Assembly: GCA_036491015.1 (NCBI GenBank)
Contig: DASXCV010000240.1
Coordinates: forward strand, 1 to 23,432
Direction of reading: 5' to 3'
DNA length: 23,432 bases
From: JAICJR01 sp036491015
GTDB lineage: Bacteria; Actinomycetota; Thermoleophilia; Solirubrobacterales; Thermoleophilaceae
Shown: positions 1-6,594 of the stretch, in pieces
Layout of the letters: each line of letters begins with the position of its first letter
Numbering within the stretch: position 1 is the stretch's first letter
Notes under the pieces: model-generated
Database searches by the model: none
What the model was told of the DNA's origin: nothing
What the model saw: the letters and a program-made list of their open reading frames with translations, nothing else
Program-made: the position numbers and the translations under genes

Positions 1-1
1 C

Positions 2-304
2 GACATCCAGGAGCACGTGCTCGGCGATCGGCGTATCGCCACCGACTTCCAGGTGCAGCCGGACTTCGCCGCGATCGCGCAGGCCTGCGGCTGCTACGGC
101 GAGCACGTGGAGGACGGCGACGCCGTCGAGGCCGCGGTGGCTCGGGCGCTCGAGGCCAACGCGCGCGGCGTGCCGGCGGTGCTCGACTTCGTGGTGTCCC
201 GCGAGCGCGTGCTCGGCACCCTCGAGCACTTCGCGATCTATCCCGACGAGATGGTGGAGCGGGCACGCCGCCAGGGCGAGCTGGCCACGGGAGCGCAGGG
301 CTGA
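2..304 (+). CDS. Thiamine-pyrophosphate-dependent enzyme, C-terminal end (5' end outside window)
   Basis: The frame is open from the window edge to a TGA at 302-304, so only about the last 100 residues are present. The residues resemble the C-terminal TPP-binding domain of the acetolactate synthase/benzoylformate decarboxylase superfamily: a segment reading ATDFQVQPDFAAIAQACGCY, then an acidic stretch, a helix of alternating Ala/Glu and the strand VPAVLDFVV. In that family this part completes the ThDP and Mg2+ site and pairs with a PYR domain, which would lie upstream. The substrate cannot be told from this fragment. Its stop overlaps the start of the VOC gene (ATGA), so the two are probably translationally coupled and belong to one operon with the dehydrogenase and metal hydrolase that follow. 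Confidence 0.8.
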   Translation, partial: DIQEHVLGDRRIATDFQVQPDFAAIAQACGCYGEHVEDGDAVEAAVARALEANARGVPAVLDFVVSRERVLGTLEHFAIYPDEMVERARRQGELATGAQG

Positions 305-843
305 TGGAGCTCGGCTTCGGACAGCCCGCCGGCGCGGTCTGCCAGTTCGCCTACGTGGTGGCGGACATCGACGCCGCGATGAATGACTTCGCCGAGCGGC
401 TCGGCGTCGGGCCGTGGTTCGTGCGCGGGCCGTTCCAGCCGCCCGCCGCCCGCTACCGCGGCGCCCATACCGAGGCGGTGTTCAGCGTGGCGCGCGCGTT
501 CAGCGGTCACGCGATGCTCGAGCTGATCATGCAGCACGACGACTCGCCGTCGGTGTTCCACGAGGGCGACGGGCCGCGCAGCTACGGCTTCCACCACTGG
601 GCGATCATGACCATGAGCTTCGACGAGGACGTGCAGCGCTACGCCGCGCTGGGCTACCCGGAGGCGTTCTTCGACCGGCTGCCGTCCGGCTCGCGCGTGA
701 TCTACGTGGACGCCACGCGCGACCTGCCCGGGATGATCGAGCTGGTGGAGCACACCGATGGCCAGGAGCGGCTGTACACGCAGATCCAGCACGCGTCCGT
801 GGGCTGGGACGGCACCGATCCGGTGCGAAGAGAGGATGCCTGA
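304..843 (+). CDS. VOC (glyoxalase/bleomycin resistance) superfamily protein
   Basis: This 179-residue protein begins with the ATG that overlaps the preceding TGA. It opens with QFAYVVADIDAAMNDFAERL, the first beta-alpha unit of vicinal-oxygen-chelate proteins, followed by GVGPWF. A second module starts near residue 95 (YGFHHWAIM) and ends in a strand with a conserved acidic position (GMIELVEH). The layout resembles methylmalonyl-CoA epimerase-like or glyoxalase-like single-chain members, which bind a divalent metal through His and Glu. The His of the HHWA stretch and the Glu of MIELVEH are plausible ligands. The context is a catabolic operon, which suggests isomerisation or ring/lactone chemistry on an organic acid, but no substrate can be assigned. 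The next start codon is one base after its stop. Confidence 0.85.
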   Translation: MELGFGQPAGAVCQFAYVVADIDAAMNDFAERLGVGPWFVRGPFQPPAARYRGAHTEAVFSVARAFSGHAMLELIMQHDDSPSVFHEGDGPRSYGFHHWAIMTMSFDEDVQRYAALGYPEAFFDRLPSGSRVIYVDATRDLPGMIELVEHTDGQERLYTQIQHASVGWDGTDPVRREDA

Positions 844-844
844 G

Positions 845-1606
845 ATGGGACGTGTAGCCGGCAAGATCGTGGTGGTCACCGGCGCGGCCGGCGGCCAGGG
901 CGCGGTGGAGGCGCAGGCGCTGGCCAGCGAGGGCGCGAGCGTGATCGCCACCGACATCAAGGCGCCGGACCTCGGCGAGGGGATCGAGGGCCGCGCGCTC
1001 GACGTGACCTCGGAGGACGCCTGGCGCGCGCTCGGCGACTGGGTGGGCGAGCGGCACGGGCGCGTGGACGGGCTCGTGAACAACGCCGGCATCGCAATGC
1101 GCACGCGGCTGCCGGACATCACGGCCGCCGACCTGCACCGCGTGGTCGACGTGAACGTGGCCGGCCCGCTGCTCGGCATCCAGACCGTCGCGCCCCTGAT
1201 GACGGCCGGCGGCTCGATCGTCAACGTCAGCTCGATCGCTGGGCTCGTGGGTTACCACGCAGTGGGCTACTGCATCAGCAAGTGGGGCCTGCGCGGCCTG
1301 TCGCGCAGCGCGAGCATGGAGCTCGGCCCGCAGGGGATCCGCGTGAACGCGATCCTGCCCGGTTACATCGAGACGCCGATGACCGCGGCCGCGCCGGCGG
1401 CCTTCCGCCAGGCGAACGTGGAGGTCACGCCGCTCGGCCGCGTGGGCCAGCCGGACGAGGTCGCGCCGCTCGTGGTGTTCCTGATCTCCGACGAGTCGTC
1501 GTTCATCAGCGGCGCGGAGATCGTGGTGGACGGCGGGCAGACCGCGCACGGCGGCGCGAAGTACCTGTCGGACGCCGTGCGAGCCGCGAACCCGGACGAG
1601 CCGTGA
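845..1606 (+). CDS. Short-chain dehydrogenase/reductase (SDR), classical type
   Basis: This is a 253-residue classical SDR. The cofactor motif TGAAGGQG is at residues 12-19, and Asp37 ends the second beta strand, which favours NAD(H). NNAG is at 79-82, and the catalytic set is Asn104, Ser130, Tyr142 and Lys146 (YCISK). The tail ISGAEIVVDGGQTA is typical of 3-oxoacyl-ACP-reductase-like members, and the length is normal. I chose ATG 845 because it sits one base after the VOC stop; an upstream in-frame extension into the VOC gene is out-of-frame overlap and unlikely. The enzyme probably oxidises a secondary alcohol or reduces a ketone in the pathway encoded by this operon. Its stop overlaps a possible GTG start of the next gene (GTGA at 1603-1606). 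Confidence 0.93.
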   Translation: MGRVAGKIVVVTGAAGGQGAVEAQALASEGASVIATDIKAPDLGEGIEGRALDVTSEDAWRALGDWVGERHGRVDGLVNNAGIAMRTRLPDITAADLHRVVDVNVAGPLLGIQTVAPLMTAGGSIVNVSSIAGLVGYHAVGYCISKWGLRGLSRSASMELGPQGIRVNAILPGYIETPMTAAAPAAFRQANVEVTPLGRVGQPDEVAPLVVFLISDESSFISGAEIVVDGGQTAHGGAKYLSDAVRAANPDEP

Positions 1607-1626
1607 GCGAGGAGAGGAGCCAGCCG

Positions 1627-2574
1627 ATGCCCACCGTCGAGACCGTCCGCGGCCCCGTGGACGTGCAGGAGCTCGGCCCGACGCTGATGCACGAGCACAT
1701 CTTCGTGATGCAGCCCGAGCCGCTTCAGAACTTCGGGCACACGTTCGGCTCCTACTGGGACGAGGACGAACGCGTGGCCGATGCGATCGCCAAGCTCACG
1801 CGCCTCCGCGAGGGCGGCATCCACACGATCGTCGACCCGACGGTGCTCGGCCTCGGCCGCTACATCCCGCGCATCCAGCGCGTGAACGAGTCGGTGGACC
1901 TGAACATCGTCGTGGCCACCGGCGTCTACGCGTTCCTCGAGCTGCCCAACTTCCTCGGCTACCGCAGCGTGGAGGCGATCGCCGAGCTGTTCGTCAAGGA
2001 GATCCGCGAGGGCATCGACGACACCGGCGTGAAGGCGGGCTTCCTCAAGTGCGCGGTCGAGCGGCACGGGATCATCGGCGATGTGCCGCGCATCCTCGAG
2101 GCGATCGCGCTGGCGAGCAACGAGACCGGCGCGCCGATCATGGTGCACACGAACTCGGCGGAGAAGGTGGGCCTGCCGACCCTCGACACGCTCACGGGGC
2201 ACGGGGTGGATCCGGCGCGCATCGTCATCGCCCACGCGGGCGACAGCAACGACCTCGACTACCTGCACGCGCTGCTCGAGGGCGGCGCCTGGCTCGGCTG
2301 CGACCGCTTCGGCATCGAGCACTTCAACCCGCTGCCCGACCGCATCCGCACGCTCGCCGCGCTCGTGGCGGAGGGCCACGCCGGGCGCGTGCACCTCGGC
2401 CACGACGCCGCCTGCTTCTTCGACTTCATGGTCGGCGACCCGGCGTTCGCGAACGAGAAGCCCGACTACCTCCTGATCTCGAACCAGGTCCTGCCGGCGC
2501 TGCTCGAGGCAGGCGTCACCCAGGAGCAGATCGACGAGATGCTCGTTGGCAACCCGGCGCGCTTCTTCTCCTGA
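1627..2574 (+). CDS. Phosphotriesterase-like metal hydrolase (amidohydrolase superfamily)
   Basis: This 315-residue TIM-barrel hydrolase carries the full binuclear metal set of the phosphotriesterase family. His22 and His24 are in LMHEH, Lys141 in AGFLKCA is the expected carboxylated bridge, and His174 (IMVHTN), His203 (IVIAHAG) and Asp260 (LGHDAACFF) complete the site. Family members are mostly lactonases, aryl esterases or organophosphate hydrolases. LGHDAACFF resembles the lactonase-type branch, so lactone hydrolysis is a reasonable but untested guess. The start is taken as ATG 1627, with GAGGAGAGG about ten bases upstream; GTG 1603, overlapping the SDR stop, is the alternative and would add eight residues. 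It is the last gene of the operon. A 126-bp gap follows before the nitroreductase. Confidence 0.92.
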   Translation: MPTVETVRGPVDVQELGPTLMHEHIFVMQPEPLQNFGHTFGSYWDEDERVADAIAKLTRLREGGIHTIVDPTVLGLGRYIPRIQRVNESVDLNIVVATGVYAFLELPNFLGYRSVEAIAELFVKEIREGIDDTGVKAGFLKCAVERHGIIGDVPRILEAIALASNETGAPIMVHTNSAEKVGLPTLDTLTGHGVDPARIVIAHAGDSNDLDYLHALLEGGAWLGCDRFGIEHFNPLPDRIRTLAALVAEGHAGRVHLGHDAACFFDFMVGDPAFANEKPDYLLISNQVLPALLEAGVTQEQIDEMLVGNPARFFS

Positions 2575-2685
2575 CCGGAGCTTGTGCGGGCCTAAGAAGC
2601 CGCTTATCGTGCCGGGTAAGGCGGGGAGGTCGCAGCGACCGGGCGCTGCGGTCTTCCCGCCGGACCTTCGCCCGGTCGACTCGCT

Positions 2686-2691
2686 TAAGCT
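2686..2691 (+). promoter_or_regulatory. Putative -10 box TAAGCT of the nitroreductase
   Basis: TAAGCT fits the actinobacterial TANNNT consensus and lies nine bases before ATG 2701. No Shine-Dalgarno sequence is visible between them, so the transcript may start at or next to the ATG. No convincing -35 box is seen. Confidence 0.45.
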
Positions 2692-2700
2692 GCGTCGCGG

Positions 2701-3216
2701 ATGGAGACCTGGGATGCGATCACCTCACGGCGCAACGTGCGCGCGTTTGCCGATCGCCCGATTCCGGCCGATGATCTCGACCGCATCCTCGAGGCCGGGC
2801 GCCGCGCGCCGTCCTCGCGCAACTGGCAGCCGTGGGACTTCGTGCTCGTCACCGACCGTGACCAGCTCGTGGAGCTGTCGAAGGTCTGGCGCGGCGGGGG
2901 ACACGTTGCGGAGTCGGCGGCCACGATCGCCCTGATCGCGCCGGCCACCGACGACCCGGGCGAGCGCGACCGCGCGCAGTACGACCTCGGCCAGGCCACG
3001 ATGGCGATCCTGATCGCCGCCGCCGACCTCGGCGTCGGCAGCGGCCACTCGGCCGTGGCGGACCAGGAGCTGGCGCGCAGCGCGCTCGGCTTCCCCGACG
3101 ACCGCTACTGCGCCTACCTGATCGACCTCGGCTACCCGGCCGACCGGCCGCTCAAGCCGCTGCGCAAGCCGGACCGGCGGCCGTTCGACGAGGTCGTGCA
3201 CCGCGGCAGCTGGTAG
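2701..3216 (+). CDS. Nitroreductase family protein
   Basis: This 171-residue protein has the nitroreductase fold signature. The N-terminal ITSRRNVRAFADRPI binds FMN phosphate in this family, and RRAPSSRNWQPWDFVLV is the second FMN-contact segment. The C-terminal half has LGVGSGHSA and the tail LGYPADRPLKPLRKPDRRP, which matches the usual ending. Such enzymes are FMN-dependent NAD(P)H oxidoreductases acting on nitro compounds, quinones or enones, and they work as cytoplasmic dimers. Length is normal to slightly short. The gene follows the catabolic operon but has its own -10-like box nine bases before the ATG and no ribosome binding site, so it is probably transcribed separately as a leaderless message. 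The substrate is unknown. Confidence 0.9.
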   Translation: METWDAITSRRNVRAFADRPIPADDLDRILEAGRRAPSSRNWQPWDFVLVTDRDQLVELSKVWRGGGHVAESAATIALIAPATDDPGERDRAQYDLGQATMAILIAAADLGVGSGHSAVADQELARSALGFPDDRYCAYLIDLGYPADRPLKPLRKPDRRPFDEVVHRGSW

Positions 3217-3297
3217 CCGCCTAAGCGACATCTCACGGTTGGCCGGAGTGAGCTTCCCGGGCCCGGGTATCCCTCGGCGTCAAAGGGAAGGAGCCTC

Positions 3298-3612
3298 ATG
3301 TACACGCTTGCCAGAGCAGTGCGCGCCGCGACCACCGTGGCCGTCGTGATCATCGTCGCCGGGATCCTCATCCACGTGCTCGGCGCGAACACCTCCAACG
3401 GGATCGTGAGCGCGGTGAACGACGCGGCCAAGTGGCTGGTGCAGCCGTTCGCGGGCGTGTTCCATCTCAGCGGACGCAAGGCCACCATCGCCGTGAACTG
3501 GGGCCTCGCCGCAGTGGTCTATGCGATCGCCGGCGGGTTCATCAGCCGGCTGCTGGCGCGCTCCGCCGCCGTCGGCACGCGGCGCGGCTGGCGCCGCAAC
3601 CCCGCGCTGTAG
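3298..3612 (+). CDS. Small two-helix membrane protein
   Basis: This 104-residue protein starts with an ATG preceded by a clear ribosome binding site (GGGAAGGAG at 3285-3293). A hydrophobic helix spans about residues 13-29 (TVAVVIIVAGILIHVLG). A central amphipathic part (SNGIVSAVNDAAKWLVQPFAGVF) leads to a second helix at about residues 67-85 (VNWGLAAVVYAIAGGFISRL), and the tail is Arg-rich. Proteins of this look occur widely in actinobacteria and are uncharacterised. Upstream is a 12-bp palindrome, CCCGGGCCCGGG (3256-3267). A holin role next to the two wall hydrolases was considered, but the family's wide occurrence argues against it. Function unknown. Confidence 0.8.
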   Translation: MYTLARAVRAATTVAVVIIVAGILIHVLGANTSNGIVSAVNDAAKWLVQPFAGVFHLSGRKATIAVNWGLAAVVYAIAGGFISRLLARSAAVGTRRGWRRNPAL

Positions 3613-3684
3613 CCCGAGCCGCCGCGTAGTCGCGCTCGATCGCCCGGATGTGTCCCGCCCAGCGGTGCAGTCAACCGTGGCGGG

Positions 3685-3690
3685 TTGACA
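3685..3690 (+). promoter_or_regulatory. Possible -35 box TTGACA upstream of the peptidase gene
   Basis: A perfect TTGACA lies 50 bases before ATG 3741 in the 128-bp intergenic gap. The matching -10 is unclear: GAGGCT follows at 18-bp spacing, and TACGCA only at 23 bp. Treat this as a candidate only. Confidence 0.3.
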
Positions 3691-3740
3691 CGGAGCGGTC
3701 GACTTTCAGAGGCTACGCACAACGCTCAAGGAGGGCACAG

Positions 3741-4544
3741 ATGATTCCGTTCAAGCAGCTCATCCTTCCCGGCGACATCGGCCCCGATGTCCATGCCGTC
3801 AAGGACACCCTCAAGCGCATGGGGGTGATGGGCAGCGGCGCCATGAGCATGAGCACGAAAGCCGGGCCGGCCTTCGTGGCCACCGTGAGGACTGCCCAGC
3901 GGAACGGCGGGATCCTCGTCGACGGGAAGTACGGGAAGGACACGCACGGCCTGATCGCGCCGCACTTCTCACACGACGACGCGGTGGAGTACCAGACCGC
4001 CACGATCCGGACGCACGAGCCGCCGCCCCTTCCCGCCGGCAACGCGGCAGCCGCCGCCAAGAAGCTGCTGCAGCTGCAGGCTGAGGGCAAGTACCACGCG
4101 GACAACCCGCTCGACCTCGGCGACATCCAGGCGACAGCTCAGGGCCAGGCCGTGCACAGCCAGCACGGCGGTCTCGTCCACATCGACGCACGCGTGATGA
4201 AGGTGATCGTCCGCCTGATCGGGCTCGGCCACACGATCGGCACGTTCGCGATCTGCTCAGACCATCACGACGACGGGCCGCACGGCCATGCCGGCGGCAT
4301 GGCTGTCGACATCTCGACGATCGACGGGCACTCCGTCGCATCCGCGTCGGCGCGCGCGCTGGTGCTCCAGGTCGACCACCAGCTGCACAACGCCGGGGCG
4401 CTCCTCCCGCGCCAGCTGATCAGCGGCGGCGTGGGGAACGTCCGCGACATGGAGATCTCGGCCCTGTCAATCCCAGGCGCGGACTCCTTCTACGGCGCGG
4501 CGACGATGGCCGAGCACTGCAACCACATACACGTCGGCTACTAG
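3741..4544 (+). CDS. Peptidoglycan-binding / M15-like metallopeptidase (endolysin-like)
   Basis: This 267-residue protein starts at ATG 3741 after a strong AAGGAGGG site (3728-3735). Residues 1-80 resemble a peptidoglycan-binding module (GDIGPDVHAVKDTLKRMG, then VDGKYGKDTHGLI). A Pro/Ala-rich linker at about 90-105 leads to a domain with LAS-type zinc motifs. HAGGMAVD carries His183 and Asp190 (H-x2-G-x-A-x-D), and EHCNHIHVGY at the C terminus has Glu258, His262 and His264. This matches D-Ala-D-Ala or L-Ala-D-Glu metallopeptidases that cut wall peptides. No signal peptide or membrane helix is present, as in phage endolysins and some bacterial autolysins released by lysis or other export. It is convergent with another wall-hydrolase-like gene, and both stops share CTAG at 4541-4544. 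Confidence 0.8.
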   Translation: MIPFKQLILPGDIGPDVHAVKDTLKRMGVMGSGAMSMSTKAGPAFVATVRTAQRNGGILVDGKYGKDTHGLIAPHFSHDDAVEYQTATIRTHEPPPLPAGNAAAAAKKLLQLQAEGKYHADNPLDLGDIQATAQGQAVHSQHGGLVHIDARVMKVIVRLIGLGHTIGTFAICSDHHDDGPHGHAGGMAVDISTIDGHSVASASARALVLQVDHQLHNAGALLPRQLISGGVGNVRDMEISALSIPGADSFYGAATMAEHCNHIHVGY

Positions 4545-5302
4545 GTGATGGCCGTGGTCCAGGCGGCCTTCCAGGTCGCCGGGCCCACGACCCCGGTGAC
4601 GTTCAGTCCCTTCTCCTCCTGGAACTGCCGGCAGATGTGCTCCGACCCCGCGTCGTAGGTGCCGTTGACCACGATCAGCCAGCCGCGGCTCGCCATCTGG
4701 GCCTGCCACTTGCGCACGTCGTCGCCCGCCAAGGCCGGCGGCTGGCGCAGCTTGCGGCCCGGGAAGGGTGGCGCCTTGACCGGCCCGAAGAAGTTGAGCG
4801 CGGTCATCGACAGATCGATGTTGAGCTTGGCGAACTTGGGCGGGAGGGTGCCGGGCTGCTGGGGCGACGCCCACTGGGTGGCGTCGGCGCTGCCGGTCAC
4901 GCCGAAACCGCAGGCCGCCGAGCAGAGATGCGCCTTGCCCGTGTAGTGGGCGGTCCAGATGCGCACCTGGGCGCGCGTGATCCCGGCGGCCCCGAGCGAC
5001 TGCATGATCGCCGTCCAGCTCGAGGTCGAGAAGTAGATCACTGGCCTCTTCACGCCGGCCGCGATGCGGCCCTTGGCCCAACCGCCGGCATGTGCGACGG
5101 CCATATCTCCGGCCTCGAAGTCGCCGGCGTTGCCGATGCCCTGGCCGTTCACGTCGATCTCCAGGACATTCAGGTTGGGGAACTCGGCCTTTGCCTTCGT
5201 GAAGTTGGGGAAGCGGCCGTTGCCGTAGGCGGCCACCGCCTGGACGTTCAGGCCCGAGAAGACCTGGGCCGGATCGTCGACCGTGTCGAACATGGTGCCC
5301 AT
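4541..5302 (-). CDS. Glycoside-hydrolase-like protein with C-terminal peptidoglycan-binding domain
   Basis: This 253-residue protein starts at the ATG complementary to 5300-5302, with GGAGGAGGT (5311-5319) eight bases upstream. ATG 5293, three codons downstream, is possible. Residues 1 to about 165 look like a GH25-like or DUF1906-like barrel: VQAVAAYGNGRFPNFTKA, VLEIDVNGQG, AGDFEAGDMAVAHAGGW, PVIYFSTSSW and ATQWASPQQPG. Acidic residues at strand ends (EID, GDFEAGDM) are candidate catalytic groups. Residues of about 185-253 form a PG_binding_1-like module (DDVRKWQAQMASRGW, VNGTYDAGSEHICRQFQEEK, VTGVVGPATWKAAW). No secretion signal is visible. The most likely role is muramidase-like wall cleavage, but the catalytic domain assignment is from pattern only. 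Confidence 0.75.
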   Translation of the reverse strand: MGTMFDTVDDPAQVFSGLNVQAVAAYGNGRFPNFTKAKAEFPNLNVLEIDVNGQGIGNAGDFEAGDMAVAHAGGWAKGRIAAGVKRPVIYFSTSSWTAIMQSLGAAGITRAQVRIWTAHYTGKAHLCSAACGFGVTGSADATQWASPQQPGTLPPKFAKLNIDLSMTALNFFGPVKAPPFPGRKLRQPPALAGDDVRKWQAQMASRGWLIVVNGTYDAGSEHICRQFQEEKGLNVTGVVGPATWKAAWTTAIT

Positions 5303-5440
5303 TCCTCTGTACCTCCTCCGGTGCCGGTCCCCCTTTCCGGCGCCGTTGTTCGGGTGGCGAGCCGCTGCTCGGACGCGTGTGGGCTGTGCGAGTCCCAGGT
5401 GCCCGGCGCTTGACCGGGCTGTGCGGTTCGATCTGAGGCG

Positions 5441-5470
5441 ATTCTCTTCCGGTCGGCCGTCGGGAGTCAA
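5441..5470 (-). promoter_or_regulatory. Possible promoter of the glycoside-hydrolase-like gene
   Basis: On the minus strand TTGACT (5470-5465) is followed after 18 bases by GAGAAT (5446-5441), giving a 5' leader of about 130 nt. The remaining part of the 184-bp gap (5303-5486) shows only the ribosome binding site at 5311-5319. Confidence 0.3.
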
Positions 5471-5486
5471 GGCCCGGCGCGGCGCG

Positions 5487-6110
5487 TCAGCCGGTCTCGC
5501 GGCCCGGGTCGAGCGGGCCGAACAGCAGCTCGTAGAGCTCGGGATAGACGCTGAGCGGCGCGGCCTTCGGGTCGACGTAGTGCTGGAGGGCGAGCCCGAT
5601 GTCGAGCGCGATCAGTGCGGTGGCGAGCATGCGCGGGTCGGCGGCGGGCTCCTCGCCCGCGCTCGCCGCGGCCTCCTTGATGCTGTGAGCGGTGAGCTCG
5701 CGGGTGCCCGCCCAGAACGTGGCGGCGAGCTCACGCACGCGGTCGTTGCGACCGGCCTCGGCCAGCAGCTCAAGGATCAGCCGCAGGAGCCATCGCCCAC
5801 GCGGGTCCGCCTGCATCCGGCCCAGCTCCTCGCCGGTCTCGCGCAGCGTCGGCCGCGCGCCGGGGTCGGCGATGCGCTGCTCGGCCATTCCCCGGTACTG
5901 CTCGTACACGCGCTGCTGCAGCAGCTCGACGAACAGCTGCTCCTTGCTCTCGAAGTTCGAGTAGAACGCGCCGCGCGTGAAGCCCGCCGCGGCGCAGATC
6001 GCCTCCACGCTGGCGCCCGCGAGGCCGCGCTCCACCACCACGGACGCGGCGGCGTCGAGCAGCGCCTGGCGCGTCTCGGCTTTGCGTTCTTCGCGGGTCT
6101 TTCGGATCAC
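5487..6110 (-). CDS. TetR/AcrR family transcriptional regulator
   Basis: This 207-residue regulator has the N-terminal TetR helix-turn-helix: ERKAETRQALLDAAASVVVE, then VEAICAAAGFTRGAFYSNF and SKEQLFVELL. The remaining 150 residues are an alpha-helical ligand/dimer domain with a Leu-rich segment (RWLLRLILELLAEAG). The start is GTG at 6110-6108, overlapping the TGA of the upstream membrane-protein gene (GTGA), which indicates one two-gene operon; the frame extends further upstream but only through that gene. Two 14-bp dyads at the head of the operon (6497-6528) are its likely operators. One overlaps the operon's own -10 box, and both lie before the divergent dehydrogenase gene. I infer autorepression and control of that gene. 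The ligand is unknown. Confidence 0.9.
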   Translation of the reverse strand: MIRKTREERKAETRQALLDAAASVVVERGLAGASVEAICAAAGFTRGAFYSNFESKEQLFVELLQQRVYEQYRGMAEQRIADPGARPTLRETGEELGRMQADPRGRWLLRLILELLAEAGRNDRVRELAATFWAGTRELTAHSIKEAAASAGEEPAADPRMLATALIALDIGLALQHYVDPKAAPLSVYPELYELLFGPLDPGRETG

Positions 6111-6496
6111 GGGCCAGTCGGCACGCCGGGATGCGCGAAGAACACCAGGAAGATGTCCACGCACACGCTCACGATCATCGTCGTGACGACAAAGAAGGTT
6201 TCCACGCCGGTGGTGGGCTCGCGGCGCGAGCGATCGGCCGCCATCGGTTCGAGCCAACGCCGCCGCGGCTGGGGTCGGTAGGCGGGCGGCGGTGGTGGGG
6301 CGAGCCAGTTGGCGACCGCGCTCACCGCGATGTAGGTCCAGAGGATCCCGAACGAGAGGATCAGGACGGGGAGGAGGCCGAGCGCGTGGAAACCGTGCTG
6401 GAACTGGGAAGCGATCCAGATCCAGCCGAGCGGGATGCCGACCCCGATCACGGGGATCCCGATGGCGAAGGCGCAGATCCAGCCGATCCACTTCAT
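6107..6496 (-). CDS. Small multi-pass membrane protein, first gene of the tetR operon
   Basis: This 129-residue protein starts at the ATG complementary to 6494-6496 with no ribosome binding site; a TACACT box six bases upstream suggests a leaderless message. Hydrophobic segments lie at about residues 4-28 (GWICAFAIGIPVIGVGIPLG), 37-63 (LGLLPVLILSFGILWTYIAV) and 103-125 (FFVVTTMIVSVCVDIFLVFF). Between the second and third there is a cytoplasmic-looking Pro/Arg-rich stretch. I do not recognise a family. Coupling to a TetR regulator by a 4-bp overlap is the usual layout of a membrane protein and its repressor, which would fit a role in efflux, lipid or solvent response, but nothing in the protein itself proves that. 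Confidence 0.75.
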   Translation of the reverse strand: MKWIGWICAFAIGIPVIGVGIPLGWIWIASQFQHGFHALGLLPVLILSFGILWTYIAVSAVANWLAPPPPPAYRPQPRRRWLEPMAADRSRREPTTGVETFFVVTTMIVSVCVDIFLVFFAHPGVPTGP

Positions 6497-6528
6497 ATAC
6501 AGAAGTGTATCTGAATACGAAGCTGTAT
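6497..6528. promoter_or_regulatory. Tandem 14-bp dyads, probable TetR operators, with -10 box TACACT (minus strand)
   Basis: ATACAGAAGTGTAT (6497-6510) has perfect 5-bp arms, and ATACGAAGCTGTAT (6515-6528) has 4-bp arms. Their centres are 18 bp apart, less than two helical turns, and the half-site TGTATCTG recurs at both. The minus-strand -10 candidate TACACT (6508-6503) lies inside the first dyad and six bases before the membrane-protein ATG. This is the intergenic space between the tetR operon and the divergent dehydrogenase. Confidence 0.6.
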
Positions 6529-6594
6529 CTGGACGTGGGTGCGCGCGTGCCGGTAGCGTCCCGCCGCGAGCGTGGACGAGAGGAGCGGTTTTCG

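Noticed and set aside
238..1224. Long minus-strand frame opposite the VOC and SDR genes
   Set aside because: It is antisense to two genes with complete family motifs; its product is low-complexity Arg/Ala/Pro/Ser sequence produced by GC-rich codons.
3256..3267. CCCGGGCCCGGG palindrome as a terminator of the nitroreductase gene
   Set aside because: It is a short all-GC palindrome without loop or T run and could arise from base composition alone.
3298..3612. Holin for the neighbouring wall hydrolases
   Set aside because: Two helices and proximity are suggestive, but the protein resembles a widespread actinobacterial family not tied to lysins, and it has its own intergenic gap on both sides.
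4637..5413. Plus-strand frame opposite the glycoside-hydrolase-like gene
   Set aside because: The minus-strand gene has a strong ribosome binding site and a PG-binding module; the plus frame has neither.
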